A stretch of 64,000 nucleotides of DNA from Podaxis mareebaensis (lineage: Eukaryota; Basidiomycota; Agaricomycetes; Agaricales; Agaricaceae), in NCBI GenBank assembly GCA_018524725.1, contig JAEUWP010000471.1:62001-126000 (forward strand). The letters run 5' to 3'. The notes below the pieces were generated by a model. It was not told the DNA's origin, did not search any database, and worked only from the letters and a program-made list of their open reading frames with translations. Both the position numbers and the translations under genes were made by a program. The number at the start of each line of letters is the position of its first letter. The stretch's first letter is position 1. Below, piece by piece: positions 1 through 12,986 of the stretch.

Positions 1-2166
1 TCTGAAGGTGAGCTTGCTCGGGCTTGTTGTCTTTCAAGGCGTCCAACAAGAACGAAGTGGCAGGTTGAATCATATTCTGAGACATGAAGATGTCGACAAC
101 CTGAAAGGCCTGTGTCAATGGTTGTTGCATCCAGGTATCACAAGTTACTCACCCGCTCAATATCGACCAAAGGGCCAGACTCATCGTTTACCAATTGCGA
201 GGCGAACTCAGCACCCTTATCGGGGTTGGTGCGCATGATATGCTGAAGGAGACCAACATAGTCAGGAGTGTAGCCAACTTTCTTGGAATATAAAACGATC
301 TTGTCAGTTTGGCCGGTCTCCGCGAAGCAAGCAATGACCTTGTTGGGAACGTTGGCGCGAAGGTAGACAGAGAGGGCGAGGGACATATCATGAAGGCGAA
401 CGATGTCACCAAGCTCCTCCGAGCAAGTCAACTAGGTTGCAAGTTAGTCTGGCAAGAGGCGAAGCCGCACTCAACCGCGTACCTTGTTCTCCTTGAGCCA
501 TTTCTCAAGAAGTTGTTTCCTTCCCTGTTGTAATACAGGACGGGCAAGCTCCAGGGACTCGAGATGGTTAAGTTCACCCTTCTCGAGCAAGATACCAAAG
601 TATTGGAGGATGGGTGAGAGACCACCAGGAGGAGCAGGGGCGGACTTGAAGGCCTCGATGATCTGGTTGGTTCGCAAGATGCCCTACAAACATGTATGAG
701 TAATGCTCCTATGATTTGCATCGATCCAAGACTCACCCGCGGAGAGTTGGCGGCAACCTTGGCAGCCTCGCCATATTGACCAGCCGCAAACAGTTGCTGA
801 TATTGTTTAATATAAAGGTCATCAGCGCCAGGAAGGTTAGCCCGGCTAGCCAACTTGAACGCCAACTCTGTGTTGTTCAAGCTCTGGAGAATGTAGGGAA
901 CGATCGTCTGCTCATCGACGTTGACACTGAGGACCTGCCCCTTTTTGTTAACGCCGATAATACCATTCGTCGCTTCGTGCTCAGCCGTGACGAAGATCGT
1001 CTCTCCGGAGATACGGTTCATGTAGACGCATGCACCAGTCTCAAGGTCGTAAAGGTGGATGAAGCCATATTTGGTGACGAGGTAGATAATGCCGTGCTTC
1101 TTGGATACTTGCATGGCCACTGGGAAGTCACTAGTCGCTTCCGCTGGGAAGAAGACCTCGACAGCGCGCTTGGTAAAAGGCGGGTCTGGAGCTTGGTGAT
1201 CGATTTCGACGATTTGGAGCTACCATTATATTTAGTGACCACAATCAGAAATAGATACTAGTGTCATACCTTGGCCCCTGTCGCTGTACGTACAGCAAAC
1301 GTGAAGAGCTTCGTCGGTTTTTGATGACCATCCAACTTGAGCTCAGCAAACGCTGCAGCGTGACCCTCAATAGCCTGCGAAACACCCCGATCCCTGCTGT
1401 ACAACTGCATGGAACCCTTGACCTTGAACGCAGAAGGGTTTGTCGTGTTTGAAGAGATACCAATGAGAACGAGCCACTTCTCGTCAGGTGTGACGCGATA
1501 GTTGATAATCTGGCTGCCTGCAAGGGTTGGGTGACGGTCAAAAATCTTCTGCGGTGGCGAAGTCTGGTCGGCAATTGTCCAGTGGTACACCGCAGACTCA
1601 GTGACCATGCCGATCGTCGTATCAGAAACCCATTTCCAAAAAACAACATCCTCATTCATCGTATGCGATTTGACCTTCTGCTTCGTGTCAATATTGAAGA
1701 CTTGAAGTGTGCGTGAGGCTAGGAGAACAAACGCGCTTATCAGGATGACGTTGACCATGCTGCGCACGGAAACAGACCTTTCAGAGCCAAAATTTTCTGC
1801 GAAGGGTGCATGATAGCAGATTCGGCGGATATAGGTCGACGCAGGACATTGTTGGCGTCCGCAAGGTCGATGATGACGACCTGGTCCCGCTCATTAACTC
1901 GTTCGCGCACACAAATGAAACGGTCGGATTCGAGTGTTAGTGTCTGGGGCACATAAATGCGGTCAGATTCCCTTCAAAATGCCAAAACTTGACTAGGTAC
2001 CTATAGCAAAAGGAAAGAGAGGCACAGTCAGTACATGTGTGCACGTCAGCACTGGTATGCCGTCGCGTTAACGTACCTGGAAGGATATCGAGGCTGGTTG
2101 GACTCCAAGACTGGAGAGTTGGAGATGTTCGCAAAAAGCGATGGGTTTTGTGTAGTCCAAAGCCAT
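1..2166 (-). CDS. CHC1: Clathrin heavy chain, N-terminal part (runs off left edge)
   Basis: Structural leg of the clathrin triskelion, which coats vesicles at the plasma membrane, endosomes and trans-Golgi. Only about 560 of the usual ~1,680 residues are present because the gene leaves the window on the left. The first exon (2077-2166) begins [11 protein letters not shown] and ends at a GT donor; the next begins [12 protein letters not shown]. The N-terminal beta-propeller follows ([45 protein letters not shown]), then the linker and first heavy-chain repeats ([66 protein letters not shown]). Several short introns interrupt it. The match to animal and yeast clathrin is continuous with no break seen, so I regard it as intact within the window. 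Open frames on the plus strand here are shadows. Confidence 0.97.
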
Positions 2167-3828
2167 GATGAATGTGTCTGGGTCCAAGCAGGACGCTGCA
2201 GCTGTTGGTAGTAACTTATGTCAAGGGCAAGGGGAAACTTATATTGTTTACACCTGTTGTGCTGCGCCTTGTAGTACATGGCGATGCCTCCAACTTCCTG
2301 ATCGAGGACTGATCGAGGTCCCCTGCAAGTGTCCTTGCACCGTACAAACTTAAGTACATGCGGCGTGTAGCAATGGGCTCAAGGAACCCAGCTTCAGCGT
2401 TTGGACACAAGCTAAAATCCCGAGCTGTCATAACGGAAAATAACTGGTCTACTGGCCTCTTGAATTTCCTGGCGATTCGGGCGACCTTATCCTCTATATT
2501 TTCGTCGATGTAATGGATTGAGGGGTTGAACAAAAGACAATTACTTCACGATGATTTTCTATTCTGCTCGGAGAACGGTACGGGGAATAAACACACGAAT
2601 GGACATCCTGTCCTGAAGGAGGCACTGTCTCTGGTAGTGCCCCCAAATACCCTCGAACTCAGGCCTTCGGATTCAGCATTTGATCCATCGGACATCAGGA
2701 AGGGCTTCTTTGAGTTCTTCTATGGCGTGAATACCGGGACTGTGCAGAAGGATAATGGAGAAGCCTGCCAAAGGATTCACGTGGTTCCACGCGCATGGCC
2801 AACGGAAAGGCTGGAGCCGCACAAAGCAGGTCTGTCTGACCACAACAAAAGGACTGTCCTCACATCATTCAGATACACACCAGCATTGGTATCGTCGTGT
2901 GCTGTAAGCGAGCTTCAAAAGACATAGTTAGCTCGCTCTTTCGTGCTCTGAGGGTGGCTGGACAGTCTCCGCAATCCCCATTACCCGCAGTTAACACATG
3001 GTATTCGAACAACAATCCCTGGTTGGTACTAGACCTGTGGCCTCCCCTCCATCCCACCTGTCGAACATGGCAGTCGAATTGGGAGTATCAACCGACAAGG
3101 AAAGTCTCCCGCCCTTGGCATCGTGCTATATACACCAACAGTAAGTACGTGCAACGCTGAACCCATTAGACTGGAGAAACCGCCAACGAAGCGCTTGAAA
3201 GCCTGCTTATCACCGTTCGTCGAGAGCAGAGACGGTTTCCTTTAACCAGAAGCCCACAATGCTTCCAGATGGGCTGGCGAGCATTGGGATGATGCAAACA
3301 TTCTTGCCTCCCACATGACTGTGTTGTCCGACATTCCTTGGGCTGGATTGTTTCTAGCCACCCAGGCCTACGTCTATATTTTACGTTCTAGGGTTCTTGT
3401 AAGTCAAAGAAAATCCAGTCAGCTACAGGGAACATTACATGCCCCTCAACCCAGCAAGTTACAAGGGATTTTGCATTCTATCCAAATACGAAATGAGTAA
3501 TCACGGACCCGAAGGAAATAGGCTTAGTATCCCTTCGATCTTGATAAGTCTTCTGGAGATTTGCTTTGTCTCTGCGGCCCCTGACTTCATTAGACAGCCT
3601 GGCGCCGGGAGAATCTGCCTCTTGTTCGGTACCCTAGTTTCTTTTGAATCCCAAAGACCATGTCTTCGGGAACCCATTTTGGGGGTCGTTCTCCCTTTAA
3701 GCGGTAACGCTCTGCAGCAGAGTTGGGTCGGGGGATACGTAGGGCACATGCAATCCTGATATCTGTATATGACCTAAGTCGCTCAAGTCACGAAATATGG
3801 GCGTAGGACGTCTATGGTTAATCATTAA
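2167..3828. other. Intergenic region between clathrin and the PQ-loop gene
   Basis: About 1.7 kb. The part next to 2166 should hold the clathrin promoter and 5' UTR. Two medium open frames exist (minus 2216-2533, plus 2526-2927), but neither shows a family motif, splice structure or supporting context, so I do not call them genes. The part next to 3829 should hold the 3' end of the PQ-loop gene. I see no RNA gene or mobile element. Confidence 0.5.
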
Positions 3829-5048
3829 TCAATCCTCTTCACCCAAAGCCAGGGCTTGTTCTAGTTCATCTGCTTCATCAATTAACACGGACAAAGGTGG
3901 GGCATTTCCGTAGACGAGTCGCTGGATTACGATAGCTACAGACAAGCAGGTTATTTCAACTACGACCGCGAGCTATGGAAACGGTACTTACCGACATCAA
4001 TTGAGAGTTGGAAGATAGCACAGACTTTGAATTGCAATGGCGACTCCTGGAGGAAAAAGTATATCGTTCTGGTGTAAGGGGTAATCAGACCTGTGAGTTC
4101 GTGTGAAATAGTGGTACTGTGGCTCACTTGAAGGCATCTCCAAAGAACCAACCGGCCAATGTTGACAAACGGAAACCGTACAACGAGCGTTGACGGTAGT
4201 TACTAGATGCCGAATGGGGTCAGTGAGATGGTGGGATTGCGAGCCTACTCACCTGATGAGTTGTGGTATCGGAAGCGTGCTCTCGAGGCCGAGTGCAATG
4301 AAGCCCAGGATGTTGATGTAAAGTTCAGCTCGACCAAGAATGAGGAAGAGGATAGCTTGACAGAGTCTGCATAAAGTCTCAAGAGATCAATGGTTATTCG
4401 TTAAGGGGACAAGCAAACATACATGAAACCACAGAGAAACTCAATATATTGGGAATAGGTGGGCCACTGCCAGAAGGAAAGCGGCCTGGTTGAAGAGCCA
4501 AGGGATTCTGGGCTCAATTTTGGTCGAAAGAGGATGCAGATATAGAGTAGGGCAAGCTAAATACGAGGTTAGTCACCTATTTGTGAAGAAGCCGTTTCGA
4601 CTGACTTGAGCCAAAATCATGAGGATGGACTGGACCAATAATGCAATTTCGAAGTGATTCCTGTAAATTGGTTCTAGTCATTCCGAGGTGCCTTTGAGAC
4701 AGAGCTTTGCCATACCCAAGCCAGAAGAAACAGCGAGTTATGTTGGCGAGTAATCTACGTGCAGCGCGTTAGGACTTTCGGTCGAGGACAAGAGCAAGTG
4801 CATTGACAGAATCGCGCAAACATCTCGAGAAAATCCAGTTGCATCTCTAAACCGGACATCAAATAAGGTCTTTGTAGTATAGGTATTCGTTTGCTTGCCG
4901 TTTACGAATAATTGAAACAGCCTGGTCGGCGTAAACCTGTACGCAAGTTGAAATGTCACTCCTCGATGCGCATGACGCGGTGTTGGATACATACCAAGGG
5001 TGGCCCAACGGCCATGCCAATAGAGGCTGCTGTTGATAGCCAGGTCAT
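3829..5048 (-). CDS. ANY1: PQ-loop repeat membrane protein (SLC66A2/PQLC1, yeast Any1 type)
   Basis: Seven-helix PQ-loop protein of endosome/Golgi membranes; the yeast relative Any1 antagonises the need for phospholipid flippases. Reconstructed from about nine short exons. It starts MTWLSTAASIGMAVGPPLVY at 5048, continues ADQAVSIIR, RDATGFSRDVCAILLLANIT, RCFFWLG, NHFEIALLVQSILMILAQ, FWQWPTYSQYIEFLCGF, LGFIALGLESTLPIPQLIR, NYRQRSLYGFRLSTLAGW, FFGDAFK, QESPLQFKVCAIFQLSIDV and ends EQALALGEED. The order of motifs (FWQW, PQLIRN, GDAFK, PLQF) follows human SLC66A2 closely. The first loop has PP in place of PQ; the second keeps PQ. The substrate, if any, is unknown. It is divergent from the GDP-mannose transporter gene. 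Confidence 0.9.
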
Positions 5049-5792
5049 TTTCGCGGGCTGTAAAGTAGTTCTAGTGATAGAAGATGGGATGACAACAGTC
5101 ACGGTGGGCTATAACATGAACTTGCTGTACCTGCATCTCATTGCCAGTTGGTCATCCGGCTTAGTCATCACAGCAACCACGCGCCCACTTCGCAGTCGAA
5201 CCCTTCCAAGGGCGATGGCACTGACAAACTTTCGGGGAGCAGTTATCTACATATACTCCAAATAGAAAATCAGGAAGAAGACCAGAATCATATTCAAAGC
5301 ACTCAAACCCCGAGTTTACGGGCAGGGGCTTGGGCAGGGTTTGGGAGGGTTTGAGTAGAGATGTCCTCCGGTGCCATTTCATCCGGTTTCCTAAATTTCT
5401 GATAGAATGTTTGCATTTATACCCATTCGAGAATGAGGGACAACCAACAGCCATAGCTGCTCCTTCGCAATGCAACACTACTTGAACGTTTGAACCTTGG
5501 CCTATTTTAGGCATGGACGGTACTTCATGACCGCAGGGTCACGTGAGGAATAATTTCGCTGCAAGTGAATCCATTCGTGTCAATCACCTCCAAATCCAAT
5601 ACCCAGCATTCCACACCTGCCAAAATTTGCCCAGCACAAATTGTCGATTTCCTTTATTTTCGTTCAGTTTCTGGCTTGTCCTAACTTCCCTTGACACCCC
5701 GCGGTCCTAATCCACAAGCTTCTTCCCACAACCTAATTCCACGTTGCAACCTGTAAGGCGGTTCGCACTTTGAACCTTCTTTACCGACGAGA
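5049..5792. promoter_or_regulatory. Divergent intergenic region, PQ-loop gene and GDP-mannose transporter
   Basis: Roughly 740 bp between two divergently transcribed genes, so it should carry both promoters and 5' UTRs. Open frames here (for example minus 5161-5514) lack any recognisable motif. No specific operator could be read. Confidence 0.45.
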
Positions 5793-7363
5793 ATGTCCTC
5801 ATCAAACGGAAAGACCTCGCATACTGGGGAAACCGATGCAGCTGAGCTAAAGAAGGCGTTGGCGACTGGTGCGGTGAAGGAGAAGGGGTCTTCTAGTGTT
5901 GCAGGTGAGTATGAAGCCAGATGTACGCATATGTATACCTGATGCACCCCTTTCGCTAGTCCCAGCGATTGTATGCTACTGTCTGGCGTCGATATTGATG
6001 ACTGTTGTCAACAAGGTCGGTTATGTCCCAATACCCCGCGTTACTGATATGACTTACAATTACGAACAGTTCGTCGTATCAGGCGCAAACTTCTCCATGA
6101 ACTTCCTTCTTCTATGCATTCAGTCTTCGGTCTGTGTAACATGCGTAATGCTCGTCAAGAAGCTTGGAATCATATCATTCAGAGACTTCGACAAGAAGGA
6201 CGCCAAGGCCTGGTTTCCTATTAGTTTTCTCCTCGTTAGCGTTATCTATACAGGCTCGAAGAGTTTGGTGAGCAACTACAATTGTTGATTTGACATTTTG
6301 GTTATATTAACCTGAACGGTAGCAATACCTGAGTATACCAGTGTACACCATTTTCAAAAACTTGACTATTATCTTAATCGTAAGTTGGTTAAATGCTTGG
6401 TGTGGCTTGAAATTCACCTACAAATCACGTTAGGCATACGGAGAAGTCATCTGGTTTGGCGGCTCGGTTACAGCGCTCACATTCATTTCCTTCATTTTCA
6501 TGGTGAGGTTTTAGTTGGTATTGTGCGCCGAGCTGTCGTACTAATGGACGCTAGGTTATTTCATCCATTATCGCTGCGTGGTCTGACGTCACCAGTGCCT
6601 TTGCCCAATCGTCGCCAGCGGTTAGCAGTGGTATCAGTGCTGACATGATGCAAAACCTTCTGGGTGCTGTCCGCGGTCTCAACGTCGGTTATTTCTGGAT
6701 GCTTGTTAATTGCCTCACAAGCGCCGCCTATGTAAGGTATCTCGCCAAGCACTCTCACAATTAACCTGACGCAGAGTTTTTAGGTTTTGTCAATGAGGAA
6801 AAGGATCAAAGCAACCGGGTTCTCCGATTGGGACTCCATGTTCTACAACAATCTGCTGAGCATTCCGGTTTTAGCGGTCTTTTCACTATTGGTCGAAGAC
6901 TGGGGATCAGACAACCTGACACGTAACTTGTACGCCGGGCTTTTCTATCAATCCCTTATGTCCTCATAACACCGTCTGGAACAGCCCTCCAGAGTCACGC
7001 AACTTCTTGTTATTCGCAATCGCATTCTCAGGTGCGGCCGCTGTTGGTATCTCGTATTCTACAGCATGGTGTGTGCGGGTGACGAGCAGTACAACATACA
7101 GGTACAGTGATACATCATCTGTTCTAAATATTGCCGAAACTGACGTTGGGGACCGCAGTATGGTTGGAGCTTTGAACAAGCTTCCTGTCGCAGCATCAGG
7201 GATGCTGTTCTTTGGGGATCCAGTCACGTTTGGGTCAGTATCGGCTGTTGGGGTTGGGTTTTTTGCGGGGATTTTGTATGCAGTGGCAAAGAACAACCAG
7301 AAGAACGCGGAGGCGCGGAAACAGGCTGACGGGATCATTCCTTTGGCAAATCGGAAACCCTAG
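5793..7363 (+). CDS. VRG4: GDP-mannose transporter, Golgi
   Basis: Nucleotide-sugar antiporter that brings GDP-mannose into the Golgi lumen for protein and sphingolipid mannosylation. The protein starts [20 protein letters not shown] and has an N-terminal cytosolic tail followed by about ten membrane segments ([76 protein letters not shown]). The family signature GALNK, needed for GDP-mannose binding, is present near residue 290 as [11 protein letters not shown]. It ends [19 protein letters not shown] and ANRKP at 7361-7363. About eight introns, for example just before [12 protein letters not shown] and before SMVGALNK. Length, around 360 residues, is normal for the family. Confidence 0.95.
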
Positions 7364-7836
7364 GCGACGACGCCGGACAGCAGACGGAAGAACGTGAAAT
7401 AACCGGGGTTGTGTAGAGTACGGAATTGTGCGAAGATAGTTTGTGATGCTTTTATCTGGTAGAAACAATCACATGGCCACAGGGGAGACATTGTGGCTTG
7501 GACGTTGTGATTAACTGTCGTGAAAGAATAGAAAGAATAGCGGCGGTGGAAGCACCAGAGGGTGTGGAGATGAAGCGGATCGCCCGCGCTAATACCGAGT
7601 AGGATTGGTTCAGGGTATGGGTACAGGAGATATCATAAATAATACACCCGAGTATCAACAAAAGACCCTCACTCCTCCCCGCCTTCTTTGAATCACGTAT
7701 TTCAGTGCTTGTGATAGCTTTTGTATCTTGTTTCCCAATATCTTCCGGTTGTTGGCTTTTCCGAGATCCTCCTTCCGTTTTGCCTAAATTGCTGTCAAGC
7801 GGAACCATCTCCCAAGCTTGACCATCATCTATCACC
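7364..7836. other. Intergenic region upstream of pyruvate carboxylase
   Basis: About 470 bp holding the transporter 3' end and the pyruvate carboxylase promoter. The sequence just before the start codon at 7837 is pyrimidine-rich (around 7740-7830), typical of fungal core promoters. No gene seen. Confidence 0.4.
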
Positions 7837-10800
7837 ATGGCTTCACAATCGTCAGCTACTCTTCACCCTCCGCGGCTGTCTGCCATGTTTGCGACGTCGC
7901 CCAGTGCCCCAGGCACCCCCGTGCACTCCATTCAGACAATGAGAAGAAAAGCGGCAGGCCACGGTGGTCCCCTAACTAAAATTCTTGTTGCGAATCGTGG
8001 TGTATGAATCATTTTGCGATCCTGGCGTCCTGTCGTTGACTTTTCATTCCGCAGGAAATCGCCATCCGCGTCTTCCGAACTGCCCATGAATTGGCTATGC
8101 ACACCGTTGCGATCTACTCCTATGAGGACCGCTTATCGGCTCATCGTCAAAAAGTGAGACTGAGCTTACAGTAAAATCTGTGTCGCATTACCGCTGAACG
8201 CTGTCTATGATAGGCCGACGAAGCGTATCAAGTTGGCAAGGGACTCACCCCCGTTGCTGCGTACCTCGCACAGGACGACATCATTAGGATTGCTTTAGAA
8301 CATGGTGTTGACATGATCCATCCTGGGCGAGTTTATTCTATCCTGACGCATTACAACTTGAATTAACACATCTCATATGTCTATAGCTATGGTTTCCTGT
8401 CTGAAAACGCGGTGTTTGCTCGTAAGGTTGAACAGGCTGGTATCGCTTTCGTCGGACCCTCCCCAGAAGTCATCGATGGACTTGGCGATAAGACCAAGGC
8501 CAGGACACTTGGTAATGATCGTTCCATTTTTACGCGCACTTCGCTGATGGCGATTATCGCAGCCATGAAATGCGGCGTCCCTGTTGTACCCGGAACTCCG
8601 GGACCGGTGGAGTCCTACAAAGATGGAGAGGCGTTCATCAAGGAGTATGGTTTCCCAGGTAATGTCTTCTGTTTCGAAAGAACGCTTGAAATATACTCAA
8701 CGTTCGGATGCAGTCATCATCAAGGCTGCTATGGGCGGTGGAGGTCGTGGTATGCGTGTTGTGCGAGAGGAATCCGACTTCAAAGCCTCCTTCGAGCGTG
8801 CAGTCAGTGAGGCCAAGGCTGCGTTCGGTGACGGAACCGTCTTCATCGAGCGTTTCCTTGAACGCCCGCGCCACATTGAGGTTCAGATTCTTGCCGACGC
8901 CCAGGGAAACACCATCCATCTCTTTGAGCGTGACTGTTCAGTCCAGCGCCGCCACCAGAAGGTCGTCGAAGTTGCGCCCGCTACTCATCTCCCCGAAGAA
9001 GTCCGCCAGGCCATCCTGGGCGACGCAATCAAACTTGCCAAGAGCGTCGGATATAGGAACGCTGGCACGGCCGAATTCTTGGTCGATCAAATGGGCAGGC
9101 ATTATTTCATTGAGATTAACCCACGCATTCAAGTCGAACACACCATCACTGGTGAGTTGCGCTGTGAAATTCCAATCACATGGAGATAACGCCACAGCGA
9201 CTAACCCATTAATCTTATCTTATCACTCGTGATTTTGACAGAGGAAATAACCGGGATTGACATCGTTGCCGCCCAAATCCAGATTGCCGCCGGAGCTACC
9301 CTTCCGCAATTAGGCTTGACACAAGACGCAATCACTAAACGTGGCTTTGCCATTCAGTGCCGTATCACAACCGAAGATGCTGCCGCCGGATTCCAGCCCG
9401 ATACCGGAAAGATCGAAGTGTATCGTTCCGCCGGTGGCAATGGTGTCCGTCTTGATGCCAGCTCTGGTTTTGCTGGTGCTCAAATCACAGTATGTTTTGG
9501 ATTACCTTGGGATTTATACTCGGGTAGCTGAAAACGAGATTTTTAGCCTCACTACGATAGTTTGCTGGTCAAGTGTACTGTCAGCGGTACCACTTATGAA
9601 GTCGCTCGCAGGAAGATGCTCCGTGCACTTGTTGAATTCCGTATTCGTGGCGTCAAGGTCGATGTCCCGAAGCAATCCTTAATCCGTATCGATTGCTCAC
9701 TGTTTCACAGACCAATATCCCCTTCTTATTCCGCCTATTGACACACGATACTTTCATTGGAGGAAAGACCTGGACAACAGTACGTTTCAGTCCGATACCT
9801 CTCGTGATCCCTCTCACCCTACTTCTCCAGTTCATCGACGATACGCCGGACCTCTTCAAACTCGTTCAAAGCCAAAACCGAGCTCAAAAACTGTTGGCTT
9901 ATCTCGGTGACCTCGCTGTTAATGGAAGCTCTATCAAGGGCCAAGTTGTAAGTATCATACAAGCGATAAACGATCTTTGGAGATGTTCACACATGGCATT
10001 GTAGGGCGAACCTGGTCTCAAGACCGAAATCGTTATTCCTAAGCTCGCTAACCGCGAGGATCCCAATGGACCTCCCCTCGATACCACCTTCCCTTGCGCC
10101 GTTGGCTGGCGTAACATCATCGTCGAACAAGGTCCCGAAGCCTTCGCCAAAGCAGTTCGCGCGTATCCTGGTGTATTGATCATGGATACCACCTGGCGTG
10201 ATGCTCACCAATCTTTGCTCGCCACCCGTCTGCGCACCATCGATATGGTTAACATTGCCAAGGAGACTAGTTACGCTCTTGCCAATGCATACAGTTTGGA
10301 GATGTGGGGTGGTGCTACTTTCGACGTTGCTATGCGCTTCCTGTATGAAGATCCTTGGGAGCGTCTGGTATGCTGCAAATCTTACGTTTCCGCAACTTTG
10401 GAATGCTGAGTGTCTGTTTTTGATAGCGCACCCTCAGGAAGCTTGTTCCCAACATTCCGTTCCAGGCTCTCGTCCGCGGCGCTAACGGTGTCGGCTACAC
10501 ATCCTATCCGTATGTTTAACCTAGAAATTCTGACCTACGAAACGGGAGATTGAAGCTGCGGCAGGGATAACGCGATTTACGACTTCTCCAAGAAGGCCGT
10601 TGAAAACGGCCTTGATATCTTCCGTGTCTTCGATTCGCTGAACTACTTCGGTATGTCTTCTAGCTTGCATGGCCCAGTGAATAACCGATTAATTTTGTGG
10701 TTCCAGAGAACGTAAGTTTGGAGCTTCACGGTAAGGTTAACGGTTTCAATAATCACGGTTTTGCAGATGAAACTCGGCATTGATGCGGCCAAGAAGGCTG

Positions 10801-12986
10801 GTGGTGTTGTTGAGGCCGTTGTTTGCTACAGCGGTGATGTTGCCAGTCCCAAGGAGACCAAGTACACTCTCCAATACTACCTTGACTTCGTTGATCAGCT
10901 CGTCAAGGAAGGGATCCACGTTCTTGGTGTTAAGGACATGGCTGGTCTCTTGAAGCCTGAGGCTGCCAAACTGTAAGAGGGTTTAATTCTGTTACAGAAG
11001 AAGTTCGGAGCTGATGAGGGTTCCGAAAACTATAGCCTCATCGGTGCCATTAGGAAGGCTCACCCCGATCTTCCTATCCATGTGCATTCGCACGACACCG
11101 CGGGTATTGCCACTGCCAGTATGCTTGCTGCAGCTGCGGCTGGTGCCGATGTTGTTGACGTCGCCATCGATAGTCAGTGCCTTGTCATCGATACGAGAAG
11201 CTTTTGTGGAGATGCTCACATGAATCCACTATGAAATTACTCTTCTAGGCATGTCTGGCTTGACCTCTCAGCCTTCTATGGGTGCCGTCTGCACGGCCCT
11301 GGAACAGACCTCGCTCGGCACCGGTATTCGCTATGAGGATATCCAAGCCCTCAACACCTACTGGACCCAAGTCCGCGTGCTCTACAGTTGCTTCGAGGCC
11401 AACGTTCGCGCTTCCGACTCATCGGTGTTTGACCACGAAATGCCTGGTGGCCAATACACCAATCTAATGGTTAGCAACACAAAGAAGCATTACGGACTTC
11501 TCTTCGACTGATGTCTTTTCTTTAGTTCCAAGCTTCTCAACTCGGTCTTGGTACCCAGTGGGCGGGTACGTATCCGGAATATATCAGGGTTCTGTCGGAG
11601 CAGCTGACGACTTTTATTTAGAAATCAAGCGGAAGTACATCGAAGCAAACGAACTCGTAATGTTTTTCCCATACCAACTTACGGATTCGGTAGTCTGACT
11701 GTCTTACTCGTCTACTCAGTGCGGTAACATCATCAAGGTACCTCATTTCCGTCTATCAGAGCTCAGAAGTATCTCGTAACTAATACATCTCTGTCGACAG
11801 GTTACCCCATCGTCAAAGGTCGTTGGTGACTTTGCTCAGTGGATGACACAAAATGGCCTTTCCAAGGAGCAGGTACTCGAACGTGCTGAGCAACTTGATT
11901 TCCCTTCTTCGGTTGTCGAATTCTTCCAGGGTTATCTCGGACAACCTGTGGGAGGATTCCCCGAACCTTTGCGCTCACGCATTATCAGAAATAAACCAAG
12001 AATCGACGGACGTCCTGGTGCCACCTTGGAACCCTTGGACTTCAAGAAGATCAAGGCGGAGCTGCGGAGTAAATTCGGCAAGCACATTACCGATACAGAT
12101 GTGACTTCCTACGTCATGTACCCCAAGGTACAGAAGCTTGCGATCATAGCCTCATGGGACGGTGTTCTGAATACAATCACCACAGGTCTTTGAGGAGTAT
12201 CAAGGCTTCTTGGAGAGGTATGGCGATCTCAGGTATGACTTCGTCCATTCCTATCTCCTTCCATTCAAACGATGCTTATTATTGTTCATTCTTACTACAA
12301 AAGCGTTGTTCCCACGCGCTTCTTCCTTGGCCGTCCCGATGTTGGAGAGGAGATGCACATTTCCATTGAACCAGGAAAGACTCTCATAATCCGTCTTATG
12401 GCTGTGGGTCCTGTGGTGGAAGGTCGTGCGCAGCGTGATGTGTGGTTTGAGGTCAACGGAGAGGTAAACTTACGGTTCTTTTTATCGCGCCTCATTAGGT
12501 GGAGCTGATATGATGCCGTTAGGTCCGCGCGGTCTCTATTGAGGACAAGAATTCGGCCGTCGAGACTGTTTCGCGGGAGAGGGCCACTACTGACCCCGGC
12601 TCTGTTGGGGCTCCTATGTCTGGTGTCGTCGTGGAAGTCCGGGTTAAAGAGGGCCAGGAAATCAAGAAGGGTGATCCTGTCTGTGGTAAGTTTTTCTTGT
12701 GCTTTGGAATCCAACGCGTTATCTTAGCATTATCTCTTCACACCCCAACAGTTCTGAGCGCTATGAAAGTGAGTTATTAACATCGTTCTCTCATGATATC
12801 AGTGTTTTGACGCATTTGACAGATGGAGTCTGCCGTCACAGCACCCGTTTCTGGCCACATCAAACGTGTTGTCGTTCATGAGGGTACGTAGCATCCATTT
12901 ATCCTCTTTCCCAGCCGCACTCATCGTCTTCCTCGACAGGTGACTCCATTAATCAGGGTGATCTCGTCGTCGAAATTGTTCATTGA
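7837..12986 (+). CDS. PYC1: Pyruvate carboxylase
   Basis: Biotin enzyme that carboxylates pyruvate to oxaloacetate, replenishing the TCA cycle and starting gluconeogenesis. Order of domains: biotin carboxylase ([23 protein letters not shown]-grasp glycine loop [24 protein letters not shown]), carboxyltransferase ([46 protein letters not shown]), PYC-specific domain, and a C-terminal biotinyl domain with the acceptor lysine in VLSAMKMESAV. It ends GDLVVEIVH at 12986. No clear mitochondrial presequence, in line with the cytosolic fungal enzyme. The gene has more than 20 introns. Three internal exons are tiny: 10707-10711 (5 nt, completing F-E-N-M), 11720-11737 (18 nt, CGNIIK) and 12752-12768 (17 nt, LSAMK). 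All three restore family-conserved sequence, so the reading is supported even though the exons are so short. Confidence 0.96.

Noticed and set aside
716..1261. 181-codon plus-strand open frame
   Set aside because: Lies antisense to clathrin heavy chain coding exons and has no motif; a shadow.
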